From: Flavobacterium shii
Lineage (GTDB): Bacteria; Bacteroidota; Bacteroidia; Flavobacteriales; Flavobacteriaceae
Reading direction: 5' to 3'
NCBI RefSeq assembly: GCF_025847235.1
Contig: NZ_JAOZEW010000011.1
Location: forward strand, 122,572-186,571
Length of the DNA: 64,000 nt
This document shows, one piece after another, positions 47,636 to 56,672 of this stretch (its first letter is position 1; each line of letters begins with the position of its first letter). Both the position numbers and the translations under genes were made by a program. Under the pieces are notes generated by a model. The model was not told where the DNA came from. It did not search any database and saw nothing but the letters and a program-made list of their open reading frames with translations.

Positions 47636-49855
47636 CTAATTGCAATATTTAATGAAATGGATTCTTTCTTCTTCGAAACTAAATTCCTCAAATTCTTCTT
47701 TATCGAGTGAATAGACAAGAATTTTATCGCCTATCTCATTCAGGTAAATAAGACCATTCTCACCTACTGAAATATTTTCAATGTCACGACAGTTATCGTT
47801 TTTGCGATATCTGGTTATTGTTTTAGATTCAACAATTTTAAAGTTATGAATTTTAATATACTCAAATACACTATCTCTTCTACATAAATCCAAATAGGCG
47901 CAAAAAAGATTTAAGTTGATACCATCGTCAATATAATCCAGAGCAATAGAAACAGATTCCTTTAGATGGTGAATATTTAAAATTTCGAACCCACTTTTTA
48001 TTAAACGGATTAGTAAAAAAACTCCAGTTCTGTTCATGGAACCTCTTAGTAAAATTAATTCTTTACTATTATAATAAATCCTTTGAATATCCTGTAATTC
48101 ACTTAAAAAAGATAACTCTTCATTTGATTTAACGGAGTATATCCATTCTTTAATTCCCTTGAAATCCTTAACGCTAGTTCTTATTGATTCAATAGTTATT
48201 ATGGGAAAAATTTGAAAATCTTCATTTATTTGGTAGACTAGTGTCTCGCTGTTATGTGTATAATTATTTTCTATTCCCACAAAACTATTTTTATAAGCTG
48301 TCAACTTGAGGTAGAGTTCCATGTAATGACTTTTTAAATGATGAAATTCATTGAAAACCAATATTTTTATTCCAATTTGTACTATGGTTTCAATTTTGCC
48401 GTCATTTTTAATTTTACAAAATACGTCATTGATTCTCTCTTTTTCTGAAGCATGATAAAAGAAATGTGCCATTAAATCTTTTTCAGGATTCCAATAAAAA
48501 CAATCTCGAGCATTGACACCTACGATAACTGTTGAATCTAGTGTTCTGACTACTTCAATCTTGGATACTTTTAATTGTTTGTCTAATGGTAGTTTTGCAT
48601 ATACTTGATTTAAGTTCTTAGGATTTCTCAATGTAAGTTCGTTGGAAGTTGTAACCAATACAAACTTTTTAGGCAAATTTCTAAGAATAGAAGCCTTCGG
48701 TTTTTCAACATAAAGATCATTTACATTATACTCTAAATATTTCTTCAATGAATTAATTATTCGGGTAAGGTTTTCAAAAAAATATCTATCCGAACTATAT
48801 GTTTCGATTAAATCTAATTTTAAATTCATTGAGACCTTTATTTCTCTAATAAACTTAACTAGATGACCAGAGAAATAACCATGATGAATAGGACACCAAT
48901 TTAATAGTTTTAGATCCATTAAAATATCTTTTGGAATTTTATCTAAACAACTATAAGCTAATAATCCGCTATGAATAATTCGCAAATGATCTAGATTTTC
49001 AAGTGACCATGAATTTTTATGCCAGTCATCAACAATTTTATTTAATTCTGATAAGTCAAAAATTGACTGAATAATATTTTGGCTGAAAATAAACTTCTCT
49101 CTTTTGTCAGTAATAGTAGCATTGTATTCTTCAAGCGCTTTATTGAATACTATTACTTTTTCAGACTCAATCCAATAATATTCTTTATCATAAACCTCTT
49201 CTATAATTGAATTTAGCTTCTCATTGTTTTGCCCTGCTGTTAGTAGTTTCTTTATTTCAGCCAATTCTTTAGTTATATTTTCTATTGCCAATTTATTAGA
49301 GTCCCCATAGGTTGTACCGCAAAACAATCTACACCATTCATCCCCAAAGAAATTGCGAACTATGATAGGATGTTTTTTAAGAATTCTATTGATTTGGATA
49401 CTATCCCATTTAATAAAATCTATTTCGACCTTTTTTAGGTCTGATTTTAGGGTATTGAATTTATCTTGTAATCCTGTTGAATTTAACGCTAGACTTGTGC
49501 ATAAAAAAAACTTGTCACTTTTTGAACACCAACTCCCATTCTTAAACTCTTGAACTATTTCATCAAGCTTTCCTGGTGATATGGTTTGATATCTTTTGCA
49601 TTGGAAGCACTCATATTTGTTGGAGTCTTTGGAAGCGAAAATATCAATTCCTTCTTGTTTACTGCCAGAAACACCATAGATTTCGCATTTATCAATTGAA
49701 TGATATTCTTCGACCAGCCTGAGACAAAGTCTTTCAAAATCATCCCAAGATAATTTATTGATAGGTAACTCGCTAATTCTCGAATCAGCAGGAGGCGACA
49801 TTTCAGACTCAGGATTAGCGAATAAATATGATTTATCATTTAGTTTTTCACTCAT
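47636..49855 (-). CDS. Mrr-like PD-(D/E)xK nuclease fused to a large sensor-like region
   Basis: A 739-residue cytoplasmic protein. I chose the ATG at 49855 (MSEKLND) with a purine-rich GGAAATAGGAAAG just upstream. Residues ~34-175 look like an Mrr/HsdR-type restriction nuclease: LSWDDFERLCLRLVEE (Glu41), VSGSKQEGIDIFAS (Asp71) and YECFQCKRYQ (Gln85-x-Lys87), then KFFLCTSLALNSTG and KHPIIVRNFFGDEW. A helical stretch follows (~185-390). From ~400 onward, blocks of about 50 residues recur with the look of beta-propeller blades (KFVLVTTSNELTLRNP, STVIVGVNARDCFYWNP, LIYLNEIGDKILVYSLD). No Walker A motif, helicase or methylase is present, and none is encoded nearby. Mrr-like domains like this are found at the N-terminus of anti-phage proteins; here the partner region is unfamiliar. 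Confidence 0.75.
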   Translation of the reverse strand: MSEKLNDKSYLFANPESEMSPPADSRISELPINKLSWDDFERLCLRLVEEYHSIDKCEIYGVSGSKQEGIDIFASKDSNKYECFQCKRYQTISPGKLDEIVQEFKNGSWCSKSDKFFLCTSLALNSTGLQDKFNTLKSDLKKVEIDFIKWDSIQINRILKKHPIIVRNFFGDEWCRLFCGTTYGDSNKLAIENITKELAEIKKLLTAGQNNEKLNSIIEEVYDKEYYWIESEKVIVFNKALEEYNATITDKREKFIFSQNIIQSIFDLSELNKIVDDWHKNSWSLENLDHLRIIHSGLLAYSCLDKIPKDILMDLKLLNWCPIHHGYFSGHLVKFIREIKVSMNLKLDLIETYSSDRYFFENLTRIINSLKKYLEYNVNDLYVEKPKASILRNLPKKFVLVTTSNELTLRNPKNLNQVYAKLPLDKQLKVSKIEVVRTLDSTVIVGVNARDCFYWNPEKDLMAHFFYHASEKERINDVFCKIKNDGKIETIVQIGIKILVFNEFHHLKSHYMELYLKLTAYKNSFVGIENNYTHNSETLVYQINEDFQIFPIITIESIRTSVKDFKGIKEWIYSVKSNEELSFLSELQDIQRIYYNSKELILLRGSMNRTGVFLLIRLIKSGFEILNIHHLKESVSIALDYIDDGINLNLFCAYLDLCRRDSVFEYIKIHNFKIVESKTITRYRKNDNCRDIENISVGENGLIYLNEIGDKILVYSLDKEEFEEFSFEEERIHFIKYCN

Positions 49856-50097
49856 TACTTTTTTCTTTCCTATTTCCAAATCTTGTACAACTGTATATAT
49901 GTAAAACAATATTCGTGTATATGTCTTTTTTAGATAAATTGGCGAATCGTTGCTTCATATTAATGTTTTTCAAATATATAAATTAACAACGATAATACTA
50001 ATAAAAAGAATTTAATTTAAAATATTTCCCAAAATTATATTCTTTTAATCCAATCATTTTACTGAAAACCGTAAATCCTCTTATTTATTACAAATAT
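49856..50097. other. Upstream region of the nuclease gene
   Basis: AT-rich, no gene seen. On the minus strand a purine-rich site and TTTTACATATATACAG precede the nuclease start, without a good TAnnTTTG match. The nuclease promoter is not evident. Confidence 0.35.
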
Positions 50098-50210
50098 CTT
50101 AGCCCTGATAGCCCCGAAGTGTCGGGAGAAATCCTTTTGTGAAGCTTTGGCGGAACAAAAGATTGTAACGTCCCGAGGCTTCGGGAGCAGGAAAAAGCTC
50201 CTAAAAAAGG
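50098..50210 (+). ncRNA. Candidate structured RNA or long intergenic repeat
   Basis: AGCCCTGATAG opens the element. Inside are CCCCGAAGTGTCGGG (hairpin, 50112-50126), CTTTTGT...ACAAAAG (50134-50140 with 50155-50161), TCCCGAGGCTTCGGGA (perfect hairpin, 50171-50186) and the end GCAGGAAAAAGCTCC. The order and end sequences resemble a conserved element I remember from many flavobacterial spacers, possibly the Flavo-1 RNA motif. A related copy seems to lie inverted at 63941-64000. It precedes prfA. Confidence 0.4.
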
Positions 50211-50292
50211 GTATAATTGGGTTAAATTTTGTTGTGAAATTGTGGCTAAAAAACTCAGAACTTTAATGATAGAATTTTAAACAAAAATTTTG

Positions 50293-50300
50293 TAATTTTG
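50293..50300 (+). promoter_or_regulatory. Probable prfA -7 promoter element
   Basis: TAATTTTG matches TAnnTTTG and is followed by CAG, a common start context in this phylum, 25 bases before the prfA start codon. The -33 element is not clear. Confidence 0.5.
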
Positions 50301-50324
50301 CAGTCCAAATAAAGGATTTATAAA

Positions 50325-51401
50325 ATGTTAGATAGACTTCAAATAGTAAAACAACGTTTCGACGAGATTTCGGATTTAATCATCCAACCGGATGTTATTG
50401 CGGATCAGAAACGTTATGTGCAATTGAATCAAGAGTACAAGAACCTAAAAGCATTGGCGGAAAAACGCGACGAATACGTGCTTTTGATGGCAAATATAGA
50501 CGAGGCTAATGAAATAATTGCAGATGGTAGCGATGCCGATATGACCGAAATGGCCAAAATGCAATTGGACGAAGCCAAGGACAGATTACCGGAACTAGAG
50601 GATGAAATCAAGTTTATGTTGATTCCTAAGGATCCCGAAGATGCCAAAAACGTAATGGTAGAGATTCGTGCTGGTACGGGTGGAGATGAGGCAAGTATTT
50701 TTGCTGGAGATCTTTTCCGTATGTATACTAAATATTGTGAGAACCGTGGTTGGAGAACTTCGGTTGTAGATATGAACGAGGGTACTTCGGGTGGTTTTAA
50801 AGAGGTTATCTTTGAGGTTACTGGCGAGGATGTTTACGGTACGCTTAAGTTTGAAGCTGGTGTACACCGTGTACAACGTGTTCCTCAGACTGAAACGCAA
50901 GGTCGTGTGCATACATCGGCAGCTACGGTTATGGTGCTTCCTGAAGCCGAAGAGTTTGATGTACAGATTGATATGAACGACGTACGTGTAGACTTTTTCT
51001 GTTCGTCTGGGCCTGGTGGACAATCGGTTAATACTACTAAATCGGCGGTGCGTTTAACGCATATTCCAACTGGTTTGGTGGCGCAATGTCAGGATCAAAA
51101 ATCGCAACACAAGAATAAAGATAAAGCATTAGGCGTTTTACGTTCTCGTTTGTACGAACAAGAATTGGCTAAGAAAGAGGCAGAGGATGCTACTAAGCGT
51201 ACTTCGCAAGTAAGTTCTGGTGACCGTTCGGCTAAGATTCGTACTTACAACTACGCTCAAGGACGTGTAACAGATCACCGTGTTGGTCTTACTTTATATG
51301 ATTTGGGTAATATCATGAATGGTGATATCCAGAAAATTGTAGATGAGTTACAATTGGTAAACAATACTGAGAAATTAAAAGAAGCTAGCGAAGTATTTTA
51401 A
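50325..51401 (+). CDS. prfA: Peptide chain release factor 1
   Basis: Ends translation at UAA and UAG. The 358-residue protein has the GGQ motif in [20 protein letters not shown] near residue 231, which triggers peptide release, and [18 protein letters not shown], where PQT stands at the RF1 codon-recognition PxT position (RF2 would show SPF). The N-terminal coiled-coil domain and C-terminal [11 protein letters not shown] are typical. No in-frame stop or frameshift site is present, also consistent with RF1. A strong terminator follows. Confidence 0.96.
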   Translation: MLDRLQIVKQRFDEISDLIIQPDVIADQKRYVQLNQEYKNLKALAEKRDEYVLLMANIDEANEIIADGSDADMTEMAKMQLDEAKDRLPELEDEIKFMLIPKDPEDAKNVMVEIRAGTGGDEASIFAGDLFRMYTKYCENRGWRTSVVDMNEGTSGGFKEVIFEVTGEDVYGTLKFEAGVHRVQRVPQTETQGRVHTSAATVMVLPEAEEFDVQIDMNDVRVDFFCSSGPGGQSVNTTKSAVRLTHIPTGLVAQCQDQKSQHKNKDKALGVLRSRLYEQELAKKEAEDATKRTSQVSSGDRSAKIRTYNYAQGRVTDHRVGLTLYDLGNIMNGDIQKIVDELQLVNNTEKLKEASEVF

Positions 51402-51422
51402 CTTTAAAGTTTCTAATATATT

Positions 51423-51460
51423 AAAAGAGCCTGTTTCATTAGTGAAACAGGCTCTTTTTT
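51423..51460 (+). terminator. Terminator of prfA
   Basis: Perfect 16-base stem (AAAAGAGCCTGTTTCA at 51423-51438, complement at 51443-51458) with a TTAG loop and a T run. Confidence 0.93.
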
Positions 51461-51761
51461 TTAGATTAAGGTCAAGGTATATCTGTATGACGCTTTTTCT
51501 TAGCGTCTCAGTCCCGAAGTTTCGGGATAGCGCCTTATCCTTGTTAAAAAAAAATATAGTGAGGGTATTAACTCGATTAATCGTCTCTTGACAAACGTAT
51601 AATTAAAGTTATATACCGAGAAATACTCTCGTGAATTCAAATGATTTGTAAAAAAAGGAATATACGTAGACACCCTTTTTTAATATTATTTGGCTTAATT
51701 TTTCCATAATATTGTTATTTAGGTGGATGGGTTAACGGACTAAATTATAACACTTTTACTC
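51461..51761. other. Gene-free stretch after prfA
   Basis: Contains a CAGTCCCGAAGTTTCGGGATAGCGCC hairpin repeat at about 51510-51532 (CCCGAAGNNTCGGG family, also near 21430 and 50112). I see no gene. Confidence 0.4.
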
Positions 51762-52091
51762 TTAGGTAGCAGTTTTTCTGGAAATGAAATTTGTAACAAT
51801 TAATTGAAACATCGTCCCAAAGAATCCTGTTGTTTTGTTATGTGTGCTTCTTGCCAAAATCTTTTTGGATAGATATCCAGCGGCGATACTAAAGATAGAT
51901 TTGAATAAATTACCTTTTATGTCTATAGTTTCATTGATTTCGCCTAAAGTATTTTTTATAAGATTCAGAGGTTTTAAATTGTCCTGAATATGATGAAATT
52001 TATCTTTTAAATCAATCCATTCTGCTTCTTGCTGATTTTTTAGCTGTAGAATCCTTTGATTTAAATCGTCGGTAGCGTTATTAGTATTCAT
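51762..52091 (-). CDS. Hypothetical protein, last gene of the stress-type operon
   Basis: A 109-residue protein: N-terminal predicted coiled coil (DLNQRILQLKNQQEAEWIDL), then a Gly-containing amphipathic region (FKSIFSIAAGYLSKKILA) and a basic C-terminus. Such small proteins often accompany YtxH and holin-like genes in flavobacteria. No named family recognised. It starts 34 bases after the holin-like gene. Confidence 0.75.
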   Translation of the reverse strand: MNTNNATDDLNQRILQLKNQQEAEWIDLKDKFHHIQDNLKPLNLIKNTLGEINETIDIKGNLFKSIFSIAAGYLSKKILARSTHNKTTGFFGTMFQLIVTNFISRKTAT

Positions 52092-52125
52092 AAGAAATTG
52101 GTTTTAGGATTAATCTGGGGTTGCT

Positions 52126-52476
52126 CTAATTTCGGCTTTTTAATAAAAGCGAAATAATGATATTTCCTACTGGTTTCTTGATCCACTTGCTCTGGTATTT
52201 ATACAACAAGATTGCAAGTATCAGATAGGCAAATGCCAATACGAAGAAGCCATAGTAATATTCTCCCAGAAGCCTTCCAATTAATAAACTAAGCCCAATA
52301 TTGAAGAATAAACTAAAAAAAGCAACAACAACAGCTACAATTATTTGTGATGTTAATGTAGAAAGAACATCTGCGGATAGTGATACAGATTTAAGTTTGA
52401 ATAATTCGAAACTTGTTTTAGTATAATTTTCGGCTTTATCAAAAAGTGTATCGGTTGTTGTCGTTTTAGTTTCCAT
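52126..52476 (-). CDS. Holin-like (phage_holin_3_6 type) membrane protein
   Basis: A 116-residue protein with two membrane segments (about residues 42-70, IIVAVVVAFFSLFFNIGLSL, and 75-98, YGFFVLAFAYLILAILLY) and a soluble N-terminal helix (LFDKAENYTKTSFELFKLKS). The pattern is that of the phage holin 3.6/DUF1469 type, which in chromosomal stress operons is not connected with lysis. No phage genes are nearby. Confidence 0.8.
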   Translation of the reverse strand: METKTTTTDTLFDKAENYTKTSFELFKLKSVSLSADVLSTLTSQIIVAVVVAFFSLFFNIGLSLLIGRLLGEYYYGFFVLAFAYLILAILLYKYQSKWIKKPVGNIIISLLLKSRN

Positions 52477-52515
52477 CTGCTTGTGTTTGATTATTAAAAT
52501 AAATCACAATTCTTC

Positions 52516-52785
52516 TTAGTTAGTTACATGTTCGATTCCGTCACTAACTTCGGCTTTGGCATGATTCAATTTTGATTTTCCCTGATTGATAAGATCTTTA
52601 CCATTTGCAGAAATCGTACTTGCGATATGATCGATTTTACCTTTAATATCCTCTTTGTAGTCTTTGCTTTTATCGGCTATTTTTTTTCTGGTTTTTGATC
52701 CTTTATCTGGTGCAAATAATACTCCTAATAATGCTCCGGCAGCTGCTGCTCCAACAATTCCTAAAATGGTGTTACGCGTTTTCAT
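52516..52785 (-). CDS. YtxH-domain protein
   Basis: An 89-residue protein with one N-terminal membrane helix (GIVGAAAAGALLGVLFAP) followed by DKGSKTRKKIADKSKDYKED and a long Lys/Asp-rich amphipathic helix. This is the YtxH pattern; Bacillus YtxH belongs to the general stress regulon. It is the fourth gene of a six-gene minus-strand run. Confidence 0.9.
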   Translation of the reverse strand: MKTRNTILGIVGAAAAGALLGVLFAPDKGSKTRKKIADKSKDYKEDIKGKIDHIASTISANGKDLINQGKSKLNHAKAEVSDGIEHVTN

Positions 52786-52831
52786 AATATTTGTATTTAA
52801 TGTTTAATAATGTAATTGAACTTGACTTGTT

Positions 52832-52984
52832 TTAAACTTCTTTGCCTTTAATTAGTCGGAACAGTACGGCGATAACCGCAATAACCAATAAGATGTGAAT
52901 GATGCTTCCTAAACTATAAACAAAGAAACCCAGTGCCCATAAAATGACTAAAATAACAGCTACTGTATATAATAAATTTGACAT
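52832..52984 (-). CDS. Lmo0937-family small membrane protein
   Basis: A 50-residue protein (MSNLLYTVAVILVILWALGF, then FVYSLGSIIHILLVIAVIAV and LFRLIKGKEV). Two membrane segments, the WALGFF and GSIIHILLVIAVI signatures and the short basic tail are those of the Lmo0937 family, a small stress-linked membrane protein. It starts 37 bases after the outer-membrane barrel gene and ends 46 bases before ytxH. Confidence 0.9.
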   Translation of the reverse strand: MSNLLYTVAVILVILWALGFFVYSLGSIIHILLVIAVIAVLFRLIKGKEV

Positions 52985-53021
52985 GGCATATATATTTAAG
53001 GGTTAATAATAAGAGGGATTT

Positions 53022-53669
53022 TTAATTAAGCTTATACGCAACGTATAAACTTAAATTACTGTTTTTTGAGTCTGGAAAGGTATAGGTGGTTCCTAAGAAA
53101 CTACGTTCTTTTCCTACGGTTGTTAATCCATAATTGTATCGGAGTCCAATGCTTAATGGATCAAAATCTACTCCAACGCCGGCAGCTATACCTGCATCAA
53201 ACTTGTTAAAGTCATCGGTGTTTATATTGTCTTCAAAATTAAATGACCCGTTATTGGTTTCGTTGGTTACTTTTCCATCAACCAGATAAGCTGCATATCC
53301 ACCAAAATGGACATTAAAGTTTTTTGTTACATTGATTCTTACCAATAATGGAACTTCGATATAATCCAGTCTAAAACGACCTGTTCCGTTTACAAAAGCG
53401 TTGTTGTATTTAAGTTCGGCTCCTTTTGTAGTATATAATATCTCGGGTTGAATGAAAATATTGTCTGCAATAGGAAATGCGGCATAAACACCAGCATTAA
53501 AACCGTATAAGGCATTTTTATCATCGACATTACCAGAATATAAGTTGGACATATTTGCGCCTCCTTTTATTCCAAATTCTGCATTAGTGATACTCTGTGC
53601 TCTTAATAATCCGAAAGAGGTTGCAATAAAAAACGTTGCTGCGTATAATAATTGATTTTTGCTTTTCAT
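53022..53669 (-). CDS. Outer-membrane beta-barrel protein, PorT-like
   Basis: A 215-residue protein with a signal peptide (ending LLRAQSI) and an eight-stranded barrel pattern: FGIKGGANMSNLYSGN, YGFNAGVYAAFPI, FIQPEILYTTKGAEL, YIEVPLLVRINVTKNFNVHF and a final LSLYVAYKLN. It belongs to the OMP_b-brl_2/PorT-like group that is numerous in Bacteroidota. Function unknown. It starts 18 bases after the DUF4142 gene, clearly in one operon. Confidence 0.88.
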   Translation of the reverse strand: MKSKNQLLYAATFFIATSFGLLRAQSITNAEFGIKGGANMSNLYSGNVDDKNALYGFNAGVYAAFPIADNIFIQPEILYTTKGAELKYNNAFVNGTGRFRLDYIEVPLLVRINVTKNFNVHFGGYAAYLVDGKVTNETNNGSFNFEDNINTDDFNKFDAGIAAGVGVDFDPLSIGLRYNYGLTTVGKERSFLGTTYTFPDSKNSNLSLYVAYKLN

Positions 53670-53687
53670 AACTTAAAATTTTAGTGC

Positions 53688-54275
53688 TTAGAATTTAATT
53701 GTTTTATGGCTTTTTATTATAAAATTGCTTTTTAATGCTTTCGATTCTTGTAAAAATTCATATTGCTTAGGCAAATACTTAACTGCAAATTTTAAGATGT
53801 CTGTATCTTTTGTTTCTTTGGATATTGATTTTAATAATTCGATCTGGTCTTCTATAGATTCTATAATTAAATTAATATATGCTATATCAAAGGTGGCTTT
53901 GGTTGCATCGATAAGTGTATACAAATCGTTATTGGCATCAATCTCATCATTGGTGATAATGATAAGTTTTTTATTAGCCATTTTTGTTATTTCTTGCAGA
54001 AACTCATTTTGATTAGACTCTATTTCACTGCTTAATTGTTTTAATTTTTCATCTTGACATTTTTGTTGTGCAATTTGACTTTTAGAGATTATAGCTTTAC
54101 TAATATTAGCTGTAGCTATTAGGAAATAAGCATCAATTTCTTCTGAATCATCTTTGGAGAAAACTCCATTATTTGAGGTTTTTTCAAGGACTTCATTTTT
54201 TTTGCAAGATGACATGGTAGTCATAATTGCAATTGCAAAAGTTGCTTTTATAAGCAATAATCTAGAGGGGAACAT
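53688..54275 (-). CDS. DUF4142 lipoprotein
   Basis: A 195-residue lipoprotein. I chose the ATG at 54275 since it begins a signal sequence with a lipobox (TTMSSC, followed by KKNE); an in-frame start 18 codons upstream gives an odd N-terminus. The mature part is all helical with the ferritin-like DUF4142 pattern (DAYFLIATANISKAIISKSQ, LKQLSSEIESNQNEF, IAYINLIIESIEDQIELL). First gene of the six-gene stress-type operon. Confidence 0.82.
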   Translation of the reverse strand: MFPSRLLLIKATFAIAIMTTMSSCKKNEVLEKTSNNGVFSKDDSEEIDAYFLIATANISKAIISKSQIAQQKCQDEKLKQLSSEIESNQNEFLQEITKMANKKLIIITNDEIDANNDLYTLIDATKATFDIAYINLIIESIEDQIELLKSISKETKDTDILKFAVKYLPKQYEFLQESKALKSNFIIKSHKTIKF

Positions 54276-54417
54276 AGAGTTTATTTTCACTTTATAAAAG
54301 TTTATATTACAAAGTTGCAACTCATACACGAATAATACCTTACAGCATAAAAAAGAATCGTTATATAATTCCCATAATATGAATTATATAACGATGATTA
54401 TTGTTGTTTTTTTGAAA

Positions 54418-56202
54418 TTATTCGGGAAGGAAAATGGTAAAAATAGAGCCTTTGTTTGGTGTGCTATCTGCAATGATACTTCCATTGTGGTTTTCAACAA
54501 TTTTTTTACAAATGGCTAGTCCTATTCCTGTTCCGGGATATTCGGTTTTGGAATGTAAACGCTGGAATAAGACAAAAATAGTTTCTTTAAATTGTGGGTC
54601 AAATCCCATTCCGTTATCGGTGAATGTGATTTTGTAATATTTTTTTATAGATTGCTCCAGTAAATTCGGGAATGCTGCAGCGGCAACTTTAGTACAGGAA
54701 ATAGTAATCTCCGGTAAGACATTAGGTTGGCTGTATTTTAAAGAATTACTGATTAGGTTAATAAATAATTGCTCTATTTGATATGGAATAACCTTTAGTT
54801 TTGGGAGCATTTCAGAAGTTATCGTTGCATCTTTCTCCAGAAGAATTTCGGATAGTTCCTGTTCGGCTTTTTTAAGTAAATCATTTAGATTCGTCTTTAA
54901 GAATTCTTTCTTTGTCGTATTTGTTCTGGAGAACAATAATAAATCATCAATTAAAATACGCATTCTTTTGGCAGATGTACCAATCTTAGTAATGTATTCT
55001 TTTCCGCTTTCGGATAATGAATCTTTGTCCTTATCGGAAATTCTGGAAATAAAGGTTTGGATCTTACGAAGTGGTTCCTGTAGATCGTGACTTGCAACAT
55101 GGTTAAAGGAGGCTAGCTCTTTATTGCTTTTTTCTAGTTCCTTGTTACGCTCGTAGATTGCAATGTTTTGAAAATGCTCTTCGGTAATGTCAAATGTAAT
55201 TCCGAGTATTATTTTGCTTCCTTGTTCATCTATTAAAAGTTTTCCAATGGACTTAAAATGTCTTATTTCTCCATTTTTTCGAATAACCTTGTAATAGATA
55301 ATAGGAAGTTGCTTGTTGTCTATAATGCCTTGCATTAGGTTAGAGAAGGTTCTTTTATCTCCGGGATGTACAAAGTTTAAAAAAGTATCTTTTTCTGGGA
55401 CAAACGCATTAGGCGGGTAACCTAATAATCGAAATTGATTATCGGAGTAAACCATTTTATTAGTATCCAGATCCCATTGCCAGGTACTAAAAGCACCAAT
55501 AACTTCTGACTCTGCCATAAGTTTAGTCGAGATTAAAAGTTTTTTATTGGATACTCTTAATCGATCGATATCATTGCTTATTTGTCGGTACGAAAGTAAA
55601 ATAAGTGTAAGTGCTACAAGAAATAAGGATATGGAGAAGAGAGGAGTTAGAGAAATCTCACTTTGGTAAATTTTTTGTCTTTTTTGTAAGATATCTTTTT
55701 CTACATCATTCATTTCATCAATTTGAAACCGAATGTTTTCCATAACAATTCTACCGCCAAACATGCAATTGTCTAGCTTTCTTTTATCGTAGGTTTTCTC
55801 GTTGCTATATTTTAGAGAACCTTCCAGATAGGTATAGCGTTGGATAATTAAATCAAATAGGTTTTTAAGATTCTTTTGTTGTTTTGGATTGTCGGCCATT
55901 AATTTCTTAAGGGCAATAAAAGACCTGTTTACTTTATCTCTGGAAAAAAGATAAGGCGCAAGAAAGCGGCTATTTTGGGTTATTATATAGCCCCTTTGGC
56001 CGGTTTCGGCATCTTTTACAAAAGAAAGTAAGCGTTCTAGTTGAATATTTATTTCATAGGTATGCATCATTGATTTGCTCGAATTCTGCATATCACGATT
56101 GTGCTTATAAGATACCGATGAAATAAATAATAAAATAAATATCGATATTGCAAAAATAATCCTCAACGCACGTGGGGAATTAAAATTGGGAATCAATTTC
56201 AT
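54418..56202 (-). CDS. CHASE3-PAS sensor histidine kinase
   Basis: A 594-residue inner-membrane sensor kinase. Order: membrane segment (~15-32), periplasmic CHASE3 domain with DAETGQRGYIITQNSRFLAP, second segment (~190-208), PAS domain (~235-350, with FRLLGYPPNAFVPEKDTFLN), HisKA with HVASHDLQEPLRKI and phospho-acceptor His372, and HATPase_c with NLISNSLKYS, DNGMGFDPQF and GTGIGLAICKKIVENH. All kinase boxes look intact. It starts 10 bases after the response regulator gene and lies just upstream of the DUF4142-led operon. Confidence 0.93.
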   Translation of the reverse strand: MKLIPNFNSPRALRIIFAISIFILLFISSVSYKHNRDMQNSSKSMMHTYEINIQLERLLSFVKDAETGQRGYIITQNSRFLAPYLFSRDKVNRSFIALKKLMADNPKQQKNLKNLFDLIIQRYTYLEGSLKYSNEKTYDKRKLDNCMFGGRIVMENIRFQIDEMNDVEKDILQKRQKIYQSEISLTPLFSISLFLVALTLILLSYRQISNDIDRLRVSNKKLLISTKLMAESEVIGAFSTWQWDLDTNKMVYSDNQFRLLGYPPNAFVPEKDTFLNFVHPGDKRTFSNLMQGIIDNKQLPIIYYKVIRKNGEIRHFKSIGKLLIDEQGSKIILGITFDITEEHFQNIAIYERNKELEKSNKELASFNHVASHDLQEPLRKIQTFISRISDKDKDSLSESGKEYITKIGTSAKRMRILIDDLLLFSRTNTTKKEFLKTNLNDLLKKAEQELSEILLEKDATITSEMLPKLKVIPYQIEQLFINLISNSLKYSQPNVLPEITISCTKVAAAAFPNLLEQSIKKYYKITFTDNGMGFDPQFKETIFVLFQRLHSKTEYPGTGIGLAICKKIVENHNGSIIADSTPNKGSIFTIFLPE

Positions 56203-56212
56203 TTGGTTTTAT

Positions 56213-56662
56213 TTATTTTAAGCGTAACAAAAAGGTATCACGATTCAATCCAGAAGTGTGATAATGCCAGTTTAAAGTTACAACTTCATTAATTATTTTT
56301 TTAAGAGCATTAAAATTGCTTGGTTTTTTTATATAGATATTTGCACCTTGTATAAAGGTGTCTTCAATATCTTCCTCCGATGATGAGGTGGAATAAATTG
56401 CAATTATCAGGTGTTTTAAATGATCTGTTTTCTTTATTTCGATTAAGCATTCTTTACCCGTTTTCTTTGGCATATTTAAATCCAGAAATAAAATATCCGG
56501 TAATATTGTATCAGGGTGCATTAAGTGCTCCATCAATTCCATACCGTCATGAGCAAATTGTACTTTGGTTTGTATTTTCACTTCTTCAAAAGCATCTTTG
56601 AAAAAAAGGCGATCATCTTCATCGTCATCAGCCAGTAAAATATGTAATGCGCTTTTTTGCAT
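56213..56662 (-). CDS. Single-domain response regulator, Rcp1-like
   Basis: A 149-residue receiver domain without an output domain. Acidic pocket DDDEDD (12-17), phospho-acceptor Asp61 in FLDLNMPKKTGKE, Thr/Ser-rich YSTSSSEEDIE and the conserved Lys in IYIKKPSNF. This is the Rcp1 subtype that usually pairs with CHASE3/PAS kinases. With no DNA-binding part, it probably works through the kinase or a phosphorelay. It lies between the regulator gene and the kinase gene, with 10-base gaps on both sides. Confidence 0.93.
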   Translation of the reverse strand: MQKSALHILLADDDEDDRLFFKDAFEEVKIQTKVQFAHDGMELMEHLMHPDTILPDILFLDLNMPKKTGKECLIEIKKTDHLKHLIIAIYSTSSSEEDIEDTFIQGANIYIKKPSNFNALKKIINEVVTLNWHYHTSGLNRDTFLLRLK

Positions 56663-56672
56663 TTATAATGTG

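Noticed and set aside
52126..52476. Prophage, from the holin-like gene
   Set aside because: No phage structural, lysis or integrase genes nearby; such holin-like genes are usual in chromosomal stress operons.
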